Below, one piece after another: positions 31,751 to 41,304 of a stretch of 64,000 bases of DNA. Within the stretch, counting starts at the first letter, position 1, and each line of letters begins with the position of its first letter. The stretch comes from Effrenium voratum (lineage: Eukaryota > Sar > Dinophyceae > Suessiales > Symbiodiniaceae), in the NCBI GenBank assembly GCA_963377175.1, contig CAUJNA010002935.1, positions 248,001 to 312,000 of the forward strand, given 5' to 3'. The position numbers and the translations under genes are program-made. A model generated the notes under the pieces. The model was not told the DNA's origin. It made no database searches and worked only from the letters and a program-made list of their open reading frames with translations.

Positions 31751-32899
31751 CTACCCGAGAAGGATCTCCAAGACGGATCTTTCCACCTCCAGCCCAGTGA
31801 CGACCTTGGATGGTCTGGCCCGCCCCTTGAAACAGGACAAGCATTTCCCAACCCAAGATTGAATGTCCTCCTTCATGGTTTCCCACCAGGCGACACGACG
31901 CAAGAGGGCGTAGGTCTTCTCTGCTGACCGGTGACACCCAAGAACACTGCAATGAAGCTGCAAGAAGCACGCCCTGCGCCAACTGACTCCGGAACCCGTC
32001 GCTATACCATTTGGGACAACCGGGACAAACACCGTCTGGGACCCTTCCAGAACCACAGCACGCTCCAACAAGCCATCCTCGGCCCTACGAAAGTGCTCTG
32101 GGGGTTTCCTGAGCTTGGCAACAAGGGATTGATCCTTCCCCTGCGCCTCCAGCCAACAGGCTCGAAGGGACCCCGTGACCTGGAAGTTTCCAACTCCTGC
32201 TGACGCACGAATTTCCTCGGCAACCTTCTCACGCTCCTGATGCCAACTCGCCTGGTCCTCCAAAGAGAACACGCGGTCGCCCCCAGCCGCTTTCTGGCTG
32301 CCGGAGTAATCGACCAAAACCCACTTGCTCGTGTACAAGGCAAGCACTCCTCTAGTTTCCTCAGGGATCTTCACCCGAAAAGCAATGGTGGGCTTACCCT
32401 CCTGGACGTGGATTTTCCGGCCGATCTCGATGGGGTCCCAATGCTCGTGCAACCCCCTACGCTGGAAACACACAAGGACATGACCCGTCTTCTTGGACCC
32501 CAAATCCCTGCGCTTCCCAACCGAGACCTTGGCACCAACCGTCGGCGCACCCCGGCTTGCCAACTGCTTCACCGCCTCCATCCGCTGCAGGACCTCCTCC
32601 CGCGAGGGCTGCGAGGCAATCGACATGCTGCCGCGCGAGGTACCGGGGCTGGCTGAGCACAAAGCGATCGGCGGGTCCGCCTGAAAGTTTCCGTTGTTGT
32701 CGGCCTCGCTTTCGGAAACCGATTCATAGCCATCAACGATGGCTTCACCCTCAGAATGGTCTATGGAGATAGTTTCTTCCTTTTCATCAGCGGGCTCGCC
32801 ATCCTCAATGGCCAACACTTCTGGCAGTTGTTCTTCTGGTGAAGGTTCTGGTGGGGCATCCCAATACGTGTCAAAAGTCTCCCACAGGCCTTTCAGCAA
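31751..32899 (-). pseudogene. Ty3/gypsy-type Pol fragment with integrase zinc domain
   Basis: Minus-strand frame of 382 codons. The N-terminal half is acidic and serine-rich, followed by about 150 residues of mixed composition (KISVGKRRDL-like basic stretch, then IPEETRGVLALYTSKWVLVD). The C-terminal 60 residues carry an integrase HHCC zinc finger: LHCSVLGCHRSAEKTYALL, then WWETMKEDIQSWVGKCLSCF. The spacing H-x-n-H, L-x4-[AW]-W-x-x-M, C-x2-C is that of Ty3/gypsy integrases. The catalytic core does not follow. Instead the frame enters one copy of the 59-base repeat (31761-31801, inverted) and ends. No LTR, RT or RNase H is visible. Confidence 0.65.
31761..31801 (-). repeat. Solitary inverted copy of the 59-base repeat
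   Basis: The reverse complement reads GTCACTGGGCTGGAGGTGGA and continues like the units at 29660-30116 for about 41 bases, in the same reading frame as in the HNH tail (VTGLEVERSV). It terminates the integrase remnant. Confidence 0.92.
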
Positions 32900-33353
32900 G
32901 GGGTCCTTAGGTTTGCAGGGCCATGAAACTGTAATTCAGCAAGTCGAAGGGCCAATGAGCTGATGGGCATTCACACCAATCAAAGGGTCGACAAGTTGAA
33001 GGGAATTTTGACAAATCACAAAGGTCCATGGGCCAAAGGAAACCCAACAAAGAAAAAGGGCGATGAGTCGATGTTGCTCAAGTTGATTCAAGGATCCCGT
33101 GGGCCTTCGGCGCCTGAGAGCCACCTTCTGCAAGCATAGCTCATTATCTTGCGAAGCCCCCAGCTGTCTAAGTTCACCCGGGTGACATCACGAGGATCCA
33201 GACCCATGAGCCCTCGCCACTGCCTCACCTTCATGGGTGAGTGTTTATTCTCTCCCATAAATCCTTAGACTGTGGAAAAGCAGCTAGCCTTCTTGATTGG
33301 GCAAAAGCGGGGCTCGTTGGCTTGACCATCCTGGAACCTTTTTGCTTTGTTAC
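32900..33353. other. No gene seen
   Basis: Probably upstream non-coding or LTR-like sequence of the retrotransposon fragment. I find no direct repeat that would mark LTRs. Confidence 0.35.
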
Positions 33354-33682
33354 CAGGTCGCAATTTAGATCTATCCCCGACAACAAACAACTGAGGATAC
33401 GCGGGTTCATCAGACATCCAGTGTCATGAGTTTGGGCCAGGTTGCAAATTAGATCTATCCCCAAAAGAAACAGCTGAGGATTTGCGGGTTCATCAGAAAT
33501 CGGGTACCACAAGTTTGGCCCAGGTCGCAAATTAGATCTATCCCCCAAAACACAACTGAGGATTTGCGGGCTCATCAGAAATGCAGTATCATACGTTTGG
33601 GCCAGGTCGCAAATTAGATTTATCCCAAAAACACAATGAGGATTCGCGGGTTCATCAGATATCCAGTACCATAAGTTTGCGA
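33354..33682. repeat. 82-84-base tandem repeat, four copies
   Basis: Units start with CAGGT(C/T)GCAA at 33354, 33438, 33521 and 33603 and share an attagatctatccc string, a gaggatttgcgggttcatcag string and a ccataagtttgggc ending. Differences are scattered, so the array is old. The minus-strand frame across it (33231-33917) is repeat translation. Confidence 0.95.
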
Positions 33683-34556
33683 TTTTCAACATCCATGCCT
33701 TTTGCCTGAGGATGTCAATCGACACTGGCGCAGCCTTGTTTGACAAAGGGCACCACCAACATGCTAGGATCTCAGTGGCCTCCAAGTTGGCCAGCAAAGT
33801 TGACATCCCACCCACCCCTGTCAACGCCGGGCTTGGCCAAGAGCAAAGCTTGCCCTGCGTCCTCGCCCGATCTCTGAGAAGGGCTGACTGCTCAAAAAGG
33901 TCTGCCAGTCTAGCCATGCCTAAGGCCTAAGGTTGCTGGGCAGTGCCTACTTGAGCCCGCAGCTAGAGGGAACTCCTCAGAATAAAGGGTTATTTTGCTC
34001 CTGGAGGGTTTGGTAGGTCATAGCGAGTCTTCCGAAATCCAGCGCCCCCCCGAAACGGAGCCAGGCCTTCAGCTCCATCAGCGGAAGCCAGATGAAGCGT
34101 CAACGCCTGAAGCCACAGCAACATGTCGGTCACCCTCAACTCACCAAGCTCAGCAGTGCAAACTGAAGCATGCCCGCTGCAACAATCCCTTCATCCCATC
34201 AACTTGCAACCTGCAAAAGCAACTGAATGCCCTCCGAAACCCAAAAGCAGAAACACGACCCCAGCAAGCTCGCAACCGCACGCAGACCAGACACCGCATC
34301 AGTACCTGACGAAGGGCGAGCGAGCGATGTGGGGAAAAAGGCAGTGGCTGCGCACTTGGTGACCTTTGCCGCAGTGTGAGGGCCGATGCAAGCCAAACAG
34401 CTCGCACGGGCGCACTGTGAACGGAAGAGGGATGCAACATGCCACTAAATAACAAAAACAGTAAAAGCGCTGGTTGCAAAAATAATTGCCGTGTCCAGGA
34501 CAAACACGGTTTTTCTCCAAACAGCAACAAAAAGGAACCTGTTGGGACATGCAGGT
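33683..34556. other. No gene seen; right end of the 16.8 kb interval
   Basis: Frames are short and uncharacteristic on both strands. The interval ends with GCAGGT at 34551-34556, next to the right block of the duplication. Confidence 0.4.
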
Positions 34557-36200
34557 ATTGCTCGGTTACGCCCGTAATCCGCGAAGCACTTCGAAGGCAT
34601 ATGTTTCGTTTGACTGTATGTCAGGTTCCATGCTTGTAGGCTACTTTGTGTCACCTTGAGGTCAAGGTTTTTACTTCTACACCCATCGAACAAGCGATTC
34701 ATGGATGGGGTCTTTGAAGGCCGGCTAGCTGGCTGACAAATATGTAACTGAAAGCCAACGCCAGACTATTCAGATGGAGACAGTTTATTGTTCCATCCCT
34801 CCTGTTTAGCAACCAGAAAAACAATTAGTGTACTATACGTCCATTTGGCCGCAGCTTTGCAGCCGGTGCTTTCCCGGCCTCAGGCAAGACGCGATGGCCA
34901 GCTGGGCAGAGGAGGTGCAAACGTACCAGCGCCCTGGGCTTGACAACTTGAGGCGTTGCAGTTTGGCTGGAAACTGGCAACCCCAGGAGTGAAGGAGTGG
35001 TCAGGGTGTCCTGGTGAGGGTGTATTGAATTGCGGGCATGCTTTTCAGGCTGGTTTGAAGGGAAGCCAAAAAGAACACCACCATTAGGGGCCCCTATTTG
35101 GACACAAACCCCTGTATATTGTCCCCTTTGGAGGAAATTGGCTGAGAACAAAAAGCCTTGTAGTTTTAGGCGTTGTTCTTCTTGTTTAAGTGCATGTTAC
35201 TATGGTTACTCATGAACCAGTGACCTCCAAGCAAAGATGAAAGGTTGTAGATTCGTGGTCATTTCAGCAGTCACGATCCCTGTGGCTTGGGCCTTTGGAT
35301 TTCTTCTCCACGTCACCTGCTGCAAGAGATGCGTTGAGATGGACGCCAACTTTGGGCCCATCCTTAAAATGGCCAACATTGTGGGCACGGTTGGTCTGGG
35401 TTGTGGCTCCGGCGGTCCCAGGGATCAACTGGAGGCTGCTTGGCTTTGCTTGCGGTAACCCAAGCCGAATATCACTGCTAAACTGTCCCAGCAAACATGC
35501 AAGTGCACAGTCTGCCCTTCCACACAAATACCCTACCAATGGGGGCCAGCGCGCTACCATGATTTCGTGGATGGATTCTGCCAAGCATGGCTTGCACAAG
35601 GAAAGATGTTTTAAACATGTTTATTTGCACCAACATGGCGCCAGCACCCCAAAGTACACGGAAGGCGAATGCCGACCCTTCAGAGACAATGCTATTTGTT
35701 CGTGTTATTTCCTCTTTCGGCTTCGCGTGTGTTTTTACTTTGGGATGGCATCCGCTCGTTGAATGCGGGTTCACGCGTGTTTTCATTCCAAAGCAAATGG
35801 CGGAGAGCATGTTTTCCACGCAAGCTTCTGACGTTCTGACGTTTTTGTTGCAGACAAGCGCTAAGCGGGCAGTACACAAACACAAGTCTGGATTGGCTTA
35901 GGGATCTCACCGGGCTTTTGAACGGGGAGGCTTGTTTTCGAAAATCCGAAACCACGAAAATTGGAGTCACAAAAGGTTACCTAGCATCGAAAGTTGGCTT
36001 TGGTCATGGCTTCAACCTTTGGTTGAGACTTCCCTATGGACCTGGGTGTTGGGTTTTTGTGGGGCCGCCTGGGGTTTGATCCTCGGCCCAGGCATGAGAG
36101 ACGGGTGAAACTGCACCCGGACCTGTTCAAAGGCCCCACTGTCGGCTCTCCGGCGGGTCAGTGGAATGGGAACCCGGGACCTCGGTGATGCTGAGGGCGT
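34557..36200. other. Right-block sequence without a convincing gene
   Basis: Collinear with 54975-56680. A small frame at 35237 (MKGCRFV start, then a hydrophobic stretch and CCKRC) is also open at 55666-55860, where it ends after 64 codons. A 50-base length difference changes its C-terminus, so it is probably not a gene. A second frame at 35587-35901 is partly shared with 55996-56211. Confidence 0.4.
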
Positions 36201-36210
36201 CCACAATGAG

Positions 36211-36276
36211 TCTAGAATGATTATCGAAACGTGTTTGGCATCTACTTTTTTTGTTCGAAGGAAGACACATTTCTAG
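36211..36276. repeat. 66-base element with TCTAGA-containing ends
   Basis: Starts GTCTAGAATG and ends CATTTCTAGAC, a 10-base inverted repeat with one extra base. It is also present at 57743-57807. Further TCTAGA or GTCTAGAC palindromes lie nearby (36321), suggesting a small foldback element or a recombination-prone cluster. Confidence 0.5.
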
Positions 36277-36404
36277 ACAAAGCCGCTGGTGTTGGCGGGG
36301 GTGTCGACCGATTTAACTAGTCTAGACACGTGTCAGATAGCTTTGCTTAGTCAAAGGAGCACATTCTGCTAGACTAAGATGCTAGTGATGCTTGGGAGTC
36401 TGCG

Positions 36405-36600
36405 AGCTTAGAGGTTAGAGAAGTTGCAGCATGAAGTTAGATATCAGAGTAGGAGGACAGATAGGGAAGAGTTTAGTAGAGTTAGACGTTAGGAGTCTGA
36501 GTTAGAGGTAGTTCGAGTTAGAGGTAGAGGTTAGGGTTGGAGGTTCGACAAGTTGGAGGTTGGAGTTGGATAGATTTAGAGGTTAGACAAAGCCGCTATA
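36405..36600. repeat. Degenerate GAGTTAGAGGTTAG-type repeats
   Basis: A purine-rich stretch of irregular gttaga-, gaggtt- and gagtta-type units. The copy in the second right block (59785-59870) is about 100 bases shorter. Confidence 0.8.
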
Positions 36601-37030
36601 CCTCCATGCCAGGTTAATCATTGTCTCCGCATATCAATCCGAGGATGTTGTTAGGCCACTGTTTTGTCCCTGGTGGCCCCCACTGAAGTTTGCAAAGCCT
36701 CCCCCCTGCAAGGACGTCCTAAGTGCTGTATGTTCAGAAGGTCTCCCCCATGCCCAGTTCTGTTCGGGGCTCCGGGCAGCGTGGAACAAGCCATCCACAA
36801 ATTCCACGGGCCCAGAACTCCAGGACTCATTCAATGCGCGCCGCAATCAACAAACGCTCTTTGTCAAGTGTTTCGCTTCTCGATGGTTCGGTAAGACCAT
36901 CAATTTGGCCCCAAAAACGGATTGTTGAAACCAGAGCCCGTGAAGGGATTCCTTGCATGTGGACTCGGCGATATGGTTAGATCAATGAATTACTCAGCTG
37001 CGTTTCTGGGGGAGTATAATACGAAGCTAG

Positions 37031-37337
37031 CATTCATCACCTCGGAGGGTTGAGGAGCAACCGGTTTCAGATGTACATCACTCTGTTGAGGGTGTACTAT
37101 GAAGACTGGGCCGCCAGCCGCGAACCGACCGGGTTTCAAGATGCCCTGAGACAACAGTGCAGATACTCGGGGACCCTCAAACAACCTCATTGCCCAAGCT
37201 GCGGTGTGCAGCTGCCTTGTTGCCACTGAGGCTATGTGCGGGGGGAGACCAGCAAGCGCGAGCGGAGCTTCAACCCACTGCTGGGACGATTCCTGGACCC
37301 TCAACGGGAGCAGGAGCAGCAGAGCTTCGAGGACGAG
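37031..37337 (+). pseudogene. Exon-like segment with CPSCGVQLPCCH, broken by a stop, copy 1
   Basis: From the ATG at 37071 the frame reads MYITLLRVYYEDWAASREP, then CRYSGTLKQPHCPSCGVQLP and CCH, meets TGA at 37227, and continues in frame with GYVRGETSKRERSFNPLLGR and FLDPQREQEQQSFEDE. It ends at a GAG followed by GTGGGC donor at 37338, at a codon boundary. An acceptor-like CTAG precedes it at 37027-37030. The C-x2-C...C-C-H pattern suggests a small zinc-binding unit followed by a charged helix. The protein is not recognised. The paralog at 60317-60612 lacks 11 bases and has its own stops, so both are probably dead. Confidence 0.45.
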
Positions 37338-37339
37338 GT

Positions 37340-37874
37340 GGGCCAATATTTTGGGCAGTGCCTTTTGGGTTTGACCCCCTTTTGGGCACGGTAATCTTTG
37401 GGGGGTTTTGCTTGGATTTCAGGACTTTAACTTTTTGCCAACTAATGAGTTTTCCATTAAACCACTAAACGTGCTTTTTTAAAGCAGGGGGCAGAAAGCA
37501 ACCGAGTAAAGGGAGTTCAGCGGCAACCCAACCCATTTTGGTGGTCCCTATTTCATGCTGAGCTGGCTTCCTCTCCGCAATTCATCCCTATCGATCCATG
37601 CTAACATGCAGCGTGCAACAATATGTGTCATTGTTATTCTTTGACCAGGCTTGGACTACCACAGCAAATTCACTCACTCATGGTGCTTACGAATCACACT
37701 TCTGCTAATTGAATTGTTGGTTGTTTCCCAGTCTTGGCGAAGTCAGGGGGCCACACTGCTCACCTATGTTCAGGCCTCCTTGCAAGGGGGATGAAGCAAG
37801 GGCCAGGGTGCCCCCACCCACTGGCTCGCTAAGTGGGGGTCTGCATGAAGAACACGGACCGCTGCAAAGATGCC
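37340..37874. other. No gene seen
   Basis: Collinear with 60614-61145. Frames are short and not conserved between the copies. Confidence 0.45.
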
Positions 37875-38288
37875 CATGCGCACTTTAACATACTGAATGC
37901 GTTCTTAGATTGACATGCAGTCATATAATCATGTAGGCTCGGCTCAGCATCGATGCACAATTCAACATATCAATTGGTGCCATCATGACGGTAAACATTG
38001 CATGCCTCAGAGACGTGCGTCTGTAAGTGTTTATAATAGTGTGCGAATGTAGATGCCATTGGAGTTATGTTCGGACTTCGCCTGAGGCTGTTTTAGTTGA
38101 CTTGGTTGGATCATGCAGCGGTCTTATTGCAATCTGCTAATTCCAGCATACTAACATGGAACCCCAAAAAGGGGGCCCTCTCGAGGGAGATCCCTCTACT
38201 AGTCTAGACGGAATGACTTTTGAGTTGGTTAAAGCCTGCTTTCCATGACTACCAGTCGATGGATCGACTGGGCATTTGCTTTTCGGCC
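37875..38288. other. Inverted segment, copy 1 orientation
   Basis: This 414-base piece lies reversed at 61146-61685, with collinear flanks on both sides. Near its right end is a palindrome with 9-base arms (CCAGTCGATGGATCGACTGG, 38251-38270). Short inverted matches ATGCCCA (37870) and TGGGCAT (38268) lie at the two ends. Inside (38160-38206) is a cluster of palindromes (GGGCCC, CTCGAG, ACTAGT, TCTAGA). The copy 2 version has about 127 extra bases. Confidence 0.9.
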
Positions 38289-38730
38289 TTGCTCCTCTCC
38301 CGAGGTACGTGACCTTTGGCTCTGTGTTTCTGTGCTCTTGGGTGAGCCTTTGACCCCCCTTGCCCTTTGTGCTTCACCGCTTTTTCAGAATTCTGGACCC
38401 TTCCCTTGATAGATTGGATCCAATTGCTCCTCACTCCATCAGCCGAGCGGAAGAAGGACAAATTAGATCTGATTGCCTTCTTAATCGCTTGGGCTTACTT
38501 GAGGGTTGTCAAAACCTATGGCCCCTTTTTGGACCTGTTGCTTGTGTTGCCCTTTCACTCACTTCCTGAGTTTCTGGACGTAACTTTTTGGGAAGACGAT
38601 TTTGGTGGCCAGTAACAATTCAGGAAATGAGTTTAAGTGGAGACCCAAAGTTTGCCCCTGAATTTCCCCCCACCCCGCCCTACCCCCCCTCATTCTTAAA
38701 ACTTGTCCCCCCTCGTTCCAAAATCCAAAG

Positions 38731-38899
38731 CTGTCTGAACGACCAGTACCCCTCCTGGCCAAAAAGCTCGAGTCCTCGACACTCCGCTGCGCCCAGACCA
38801 AGCGGGGCTTCCTGAACCTGGCGCGGGACGTGCAGCTGCGACGGGAGGCGCCCTTCGACCTCGTGACCCACGAGAGGCGCTGGCGTTGGTGGCGCGCTG
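38731..38899 (+). pseudogene. GC-rich exon-like segment (LESSTLRCAQTKRGF), copy 1
   Basis: The frame reads LSERPVPLLAKKLESSTLRC, AQTKRGFLNLARDVQLRREA and PFDLVTHERRWRWW, and ends at a G followed by GTGTTT donor at 38900. An AG (ccaaag, 38725-38730) precedes it. The composition is strongly protein-like and far GC-richer than its surroundings. The paralog at 62133-62301 is also open, with two amino-acid changes and one silent change. I do not recognise the protein. Neighbouring exons are not visible. Confidence 0.5.
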
Positions 38900-39621
38900 G
38901 TGTTTGGTGAAACAAGCCACGTGGTTTTGCTGGTGGGAAAACAAGGATTAGATCACATCTCAAAGAGCTGAAGGTGAAAGATCCAGGATGCAGGTGTTAG
39001 TAGGTGTTTGCATGTTGCGAGTGGGGGCACAGGAGTGTAGCAGGTTTACCATGGCCCTTTATTTTTTTGTTCGGCATTTTTGTTTACTTACTTCGTGCTT
39101 GTTGGATGTGTGCTGTTCGTGAGGCTATCAATCAGTTTTGCCTTGTTTTGCCATCCCAAGCTTTCAGCAATTGATGCGGTTCACGCCCCGTGTCCCGATT
39201 TTTGGAACCTTCGAAGTTGGACGGCGGGCATTGTGACAGTTTGGGCGAACAGGACAGGCTGACGCTGCCCGCGAAAAGGCAGTCTAGCCAATTATTCAGC
39301 GGCAACCCTTTTTCCTTTTGGGTGGGTTCTCTGCTAAACAGATGATCAACCCCAACAAGCACGGTCCATTTTTCCTATTAGTAGTTGTTTGTTTTTACCA
39401 GGGCCACCCGGTAACCCAGCTCTATGCAACGTGCGACATATGCAACCATGGCCTTTGACAAAACCAAGACAACCATTTACAGTTTAATGTCTTGAGCTGT
39501 CCTTTTTGCCAGAAGTACTGGCAGTTGGCCACTGTGGCTGAACGCCTCCCTAGTCGTCCAGTATCAGGCATTGCCCCGTTGGTCGCTTGGTAGCCCCTGT
39601 TCGCAACCACTTGCCACTCAG
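38900..39621. other. End of right block and start of spacer
   Basis: Homology to 62302-62492 stops near 39080. The remaining bases up to 39621 hold short frames only. Confidence 0.45.
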
Positions 39622-39892
39622 GAGACGAAGGTGCCGAGAGTCATTGACTACATGTCCTTGGACGTGGAGGGTGCGGAGACAGCGGTGATGAAGCATTGCT
39701 CAAAATCCACCTTGTAGTTTCCCTGTTTTGGTGCATGTTTAGTTCTATTTGTTGGTTGTTCTGATATGAGTTGGCCCCGAAAGGTGAATTTATTTTCCTC
39801 CTTTGAAGTGAGGAAGACCTTCCCCTGGAAAACTCATCACATCAGGGTGCTGAGCGTGGAGCGCCCCAAGGACGAGCTCAAGGCGATGATTG
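39622..39892 (+). CDS. FkbM-family methyltransferase, two exons of a partial gene
   Basis: Exon 1 starts after CACTCAG at 39622 and reads VPRVIDYMSLDVEGAETAVM followed by KH, the hallmark SLDVEGAE motif of the FkbM SAM-dependent methyltransferase domain. Its end is near 39695, where the frame would otherwise stop at 39715. Exon 2, from about 39811, reads TFPWKTHHIRVLSVERPKDE then LKAMIG and ends at a GTCTCA donor at 39893. The FP-W-x-x-HHI-x-[VL]-[LS]-VERP-x-[DE]-[EL] stretch is the following strand-loop of the same domain. The intron of about 110 bases ends in a pyrimidine-rich stretch with tttgaag. Such genes are very common in dinoflagellates and act on diverse methyl acceptors. The N-terminal half and the C-terminal end are not found. 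The gene lies between the two duplicates and may belong to the part of copy 2 whose counterpart is left of the window. Confidence 0.7.
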
Positions 39893-40657
39893 GTCTCAGG
39901 CGGGAATTGTGGCAGGATCTGTCCCTGAGAGCCGCGGTGCGCATGTAGAATTGCGTTGCATATGTAGAATTGGGAAACCATGCAGTTGGCAAATGTTCGC
40001 TGTACGTGCAACTGCTTGTTTGAGTGTTTATGTTCGCGGCCTTTTGCCCAGTCAAAACTAGAGGAGACACCTGCGTGCTAAGCTCGCGTGCTCAGATGGT
40101 GCAACGTATGCCCGTGTGTGATCGGAAAACGGGTTTACATGAGATGCGGTATTTGAGTTGATCCTGGTGGGTGAAATTCTTACCCAAGCACTAATTCTTC
40201 CGACCGTCCACACTGGACATGCTTGCGGCGAAAAAGAGCCGGAATTCGAGCAGGCCTTGTCGCATTGCATTTTTACCACGCAAGGACTGATGGTTCTGAC
40301 CTCATATCGCTGCACAGACTTCCCACATGTCGAGTGTAAATGACTGCGGTGCGGTCGACGTGAAGTGCCAAGAAGACTGACCGGACAATGAGTGCAGAAT
40401 CATGTCAGCTGTTTCACAGCGCGTGGACGTGCAAGGACGAAACTAGCGAGGCAGAACCCTGCAGAAGTGCCTGTCTCCGTGACTCCGCGGATTCCCCGTA
40501 GTGGTGCCAAGCCCCCCGAGAACATGTTTTCGCTTCCAAGAGAGCCCAAGTTTGCAGATGGTGTGATTTAGCACCCAGGCCAAACAGCTGACTTGCAGTT
40601 CTTGCTGATGGCAGGTTTGCTGGGCTAGGGGCTGGCCTCATGCCGGCTGTCGTGCGA
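39893..40657. other. Spacer before copy 2, no gene seen
   Basis: Further exons of the methyltransferase gene are not apparent. From about 40625 (ggcctcatgccgg) the sequence already resembles 3297-3330, an old paralog of the block start, which suggests that the duplicated unit begins before 40658. Confidence 0.45.
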
Positions 40658-41304
40658 TTACCCGATTTTGCAAAACCATCTTCTCTGATTCGGCTGCTTT
40701 ATGCGCGTAGGGGCCACACCAAAGAAACTTCGATGTGCGACGATGCATTTCACACAACCTGCTCGTTGGAAGCACCAAGGCGCCGGAAGCACGCTCCGCC
40801 TGGAGTCCAGGCAGCCGGCTTCACCATGCGTTTCCTCAGCGCTCACAAGCCCAAGAGGGGACGTGTGGTGTGGAGGCGCATGGCCACACTAGCGCCACTT
40901 GTTGTTTGCACGTGTGCAGCTCCCATGCCTTCTGAGCCAGCTGTACTACTCCAGGGGTGATGCTGAACATGGGAGTGCTGGCCCGAGCCAAAATTTTGAG
41001 TCTCGTTTGACCACAGCATCAACCCCGCCAAGTAAACCAAACTAATCCAGGACCAGGCCATGTGCCTGACCTTTGCAAAGCAATGCGCGAAGCGAGAATT
41101 GGCTGAGCCTTGCAACTGAGTGCGCACGGGCCTGCACACCTGGGTGTCATGGGCCCGCCCGTGCATCTTTGATTGGGATCCATGGCGCAAGGCTGACGCA
41201 GGTTACACCAAACCTGGATCCTCCGAGGTCTGCTTCTGTTGTGCTCTTTCAAGAAAAAGTGTTTTTTGGCTGAGAAAGCGATTTTGCTTGATGGGGCCTT
41301 TACC

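Larger units (their letters stand above)
17794..34556. other. 16.8 kb interval present only in copy 1
   Basis: Copy 2 reads straight across this position (54974/54975), so the whole interval is an insertion/deletion difference between the duplicates. The ends carry a 6-base inverted match: ACCTGC at 17794-17799 and GCAGGT at 34551-34556. I see no target-site duplication: the flanks are ...attcat and attgct..., and copy 2 holds both intact. The short terminal match may be chance. The content is a decayed minus-strand dinoflagellate gene or genes, virus- or Polinton-like fragments and a retrotransposon fragment, so it may have grown by nested insertions. A deletion from copy 2 is equally possible. 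Confidence 0.8.
34557..39080. repeat. Segmental duplication, copy 1, right block
   Basis: Collinear with 54975-62492. Homology starts at the bases attgctcggtta next to the 16.8 kb interval and ends near the shared string ggccctttatttttttg at about 39060-39080. This copy is shorter: it lacks the GC-rich insertion and the TTAA element of copy 2, and its 37875-38288 piece is in the opposite orientation. Confidence 0.92.

Noticed and set aside
33354..33682. Possible CRISPR array
   Set aside because: The four units are contiguous, 82-84 bases long, without spacers, and the context is eukaryotic.
35237..35458. Small membrane-protein-like frame
   Set aside because: A 50-base length difference between the duplicates changes the C-terminus, and there is no supporting context.
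36516..36545. Telomere-like ggttaggg strings
   Set aside because: They are isolated within a degenerate purine-rich repeat and do not form a TTTAGGG array.
38160..38206. Cluster of GGGCCC, CTCGAG, ACTAGT and TCTAGA sites resembling a cloning linker
   Set aside because: The same cluster is present inverted in the paralog with substitutions, so it is natural genomic sequence and not vector.
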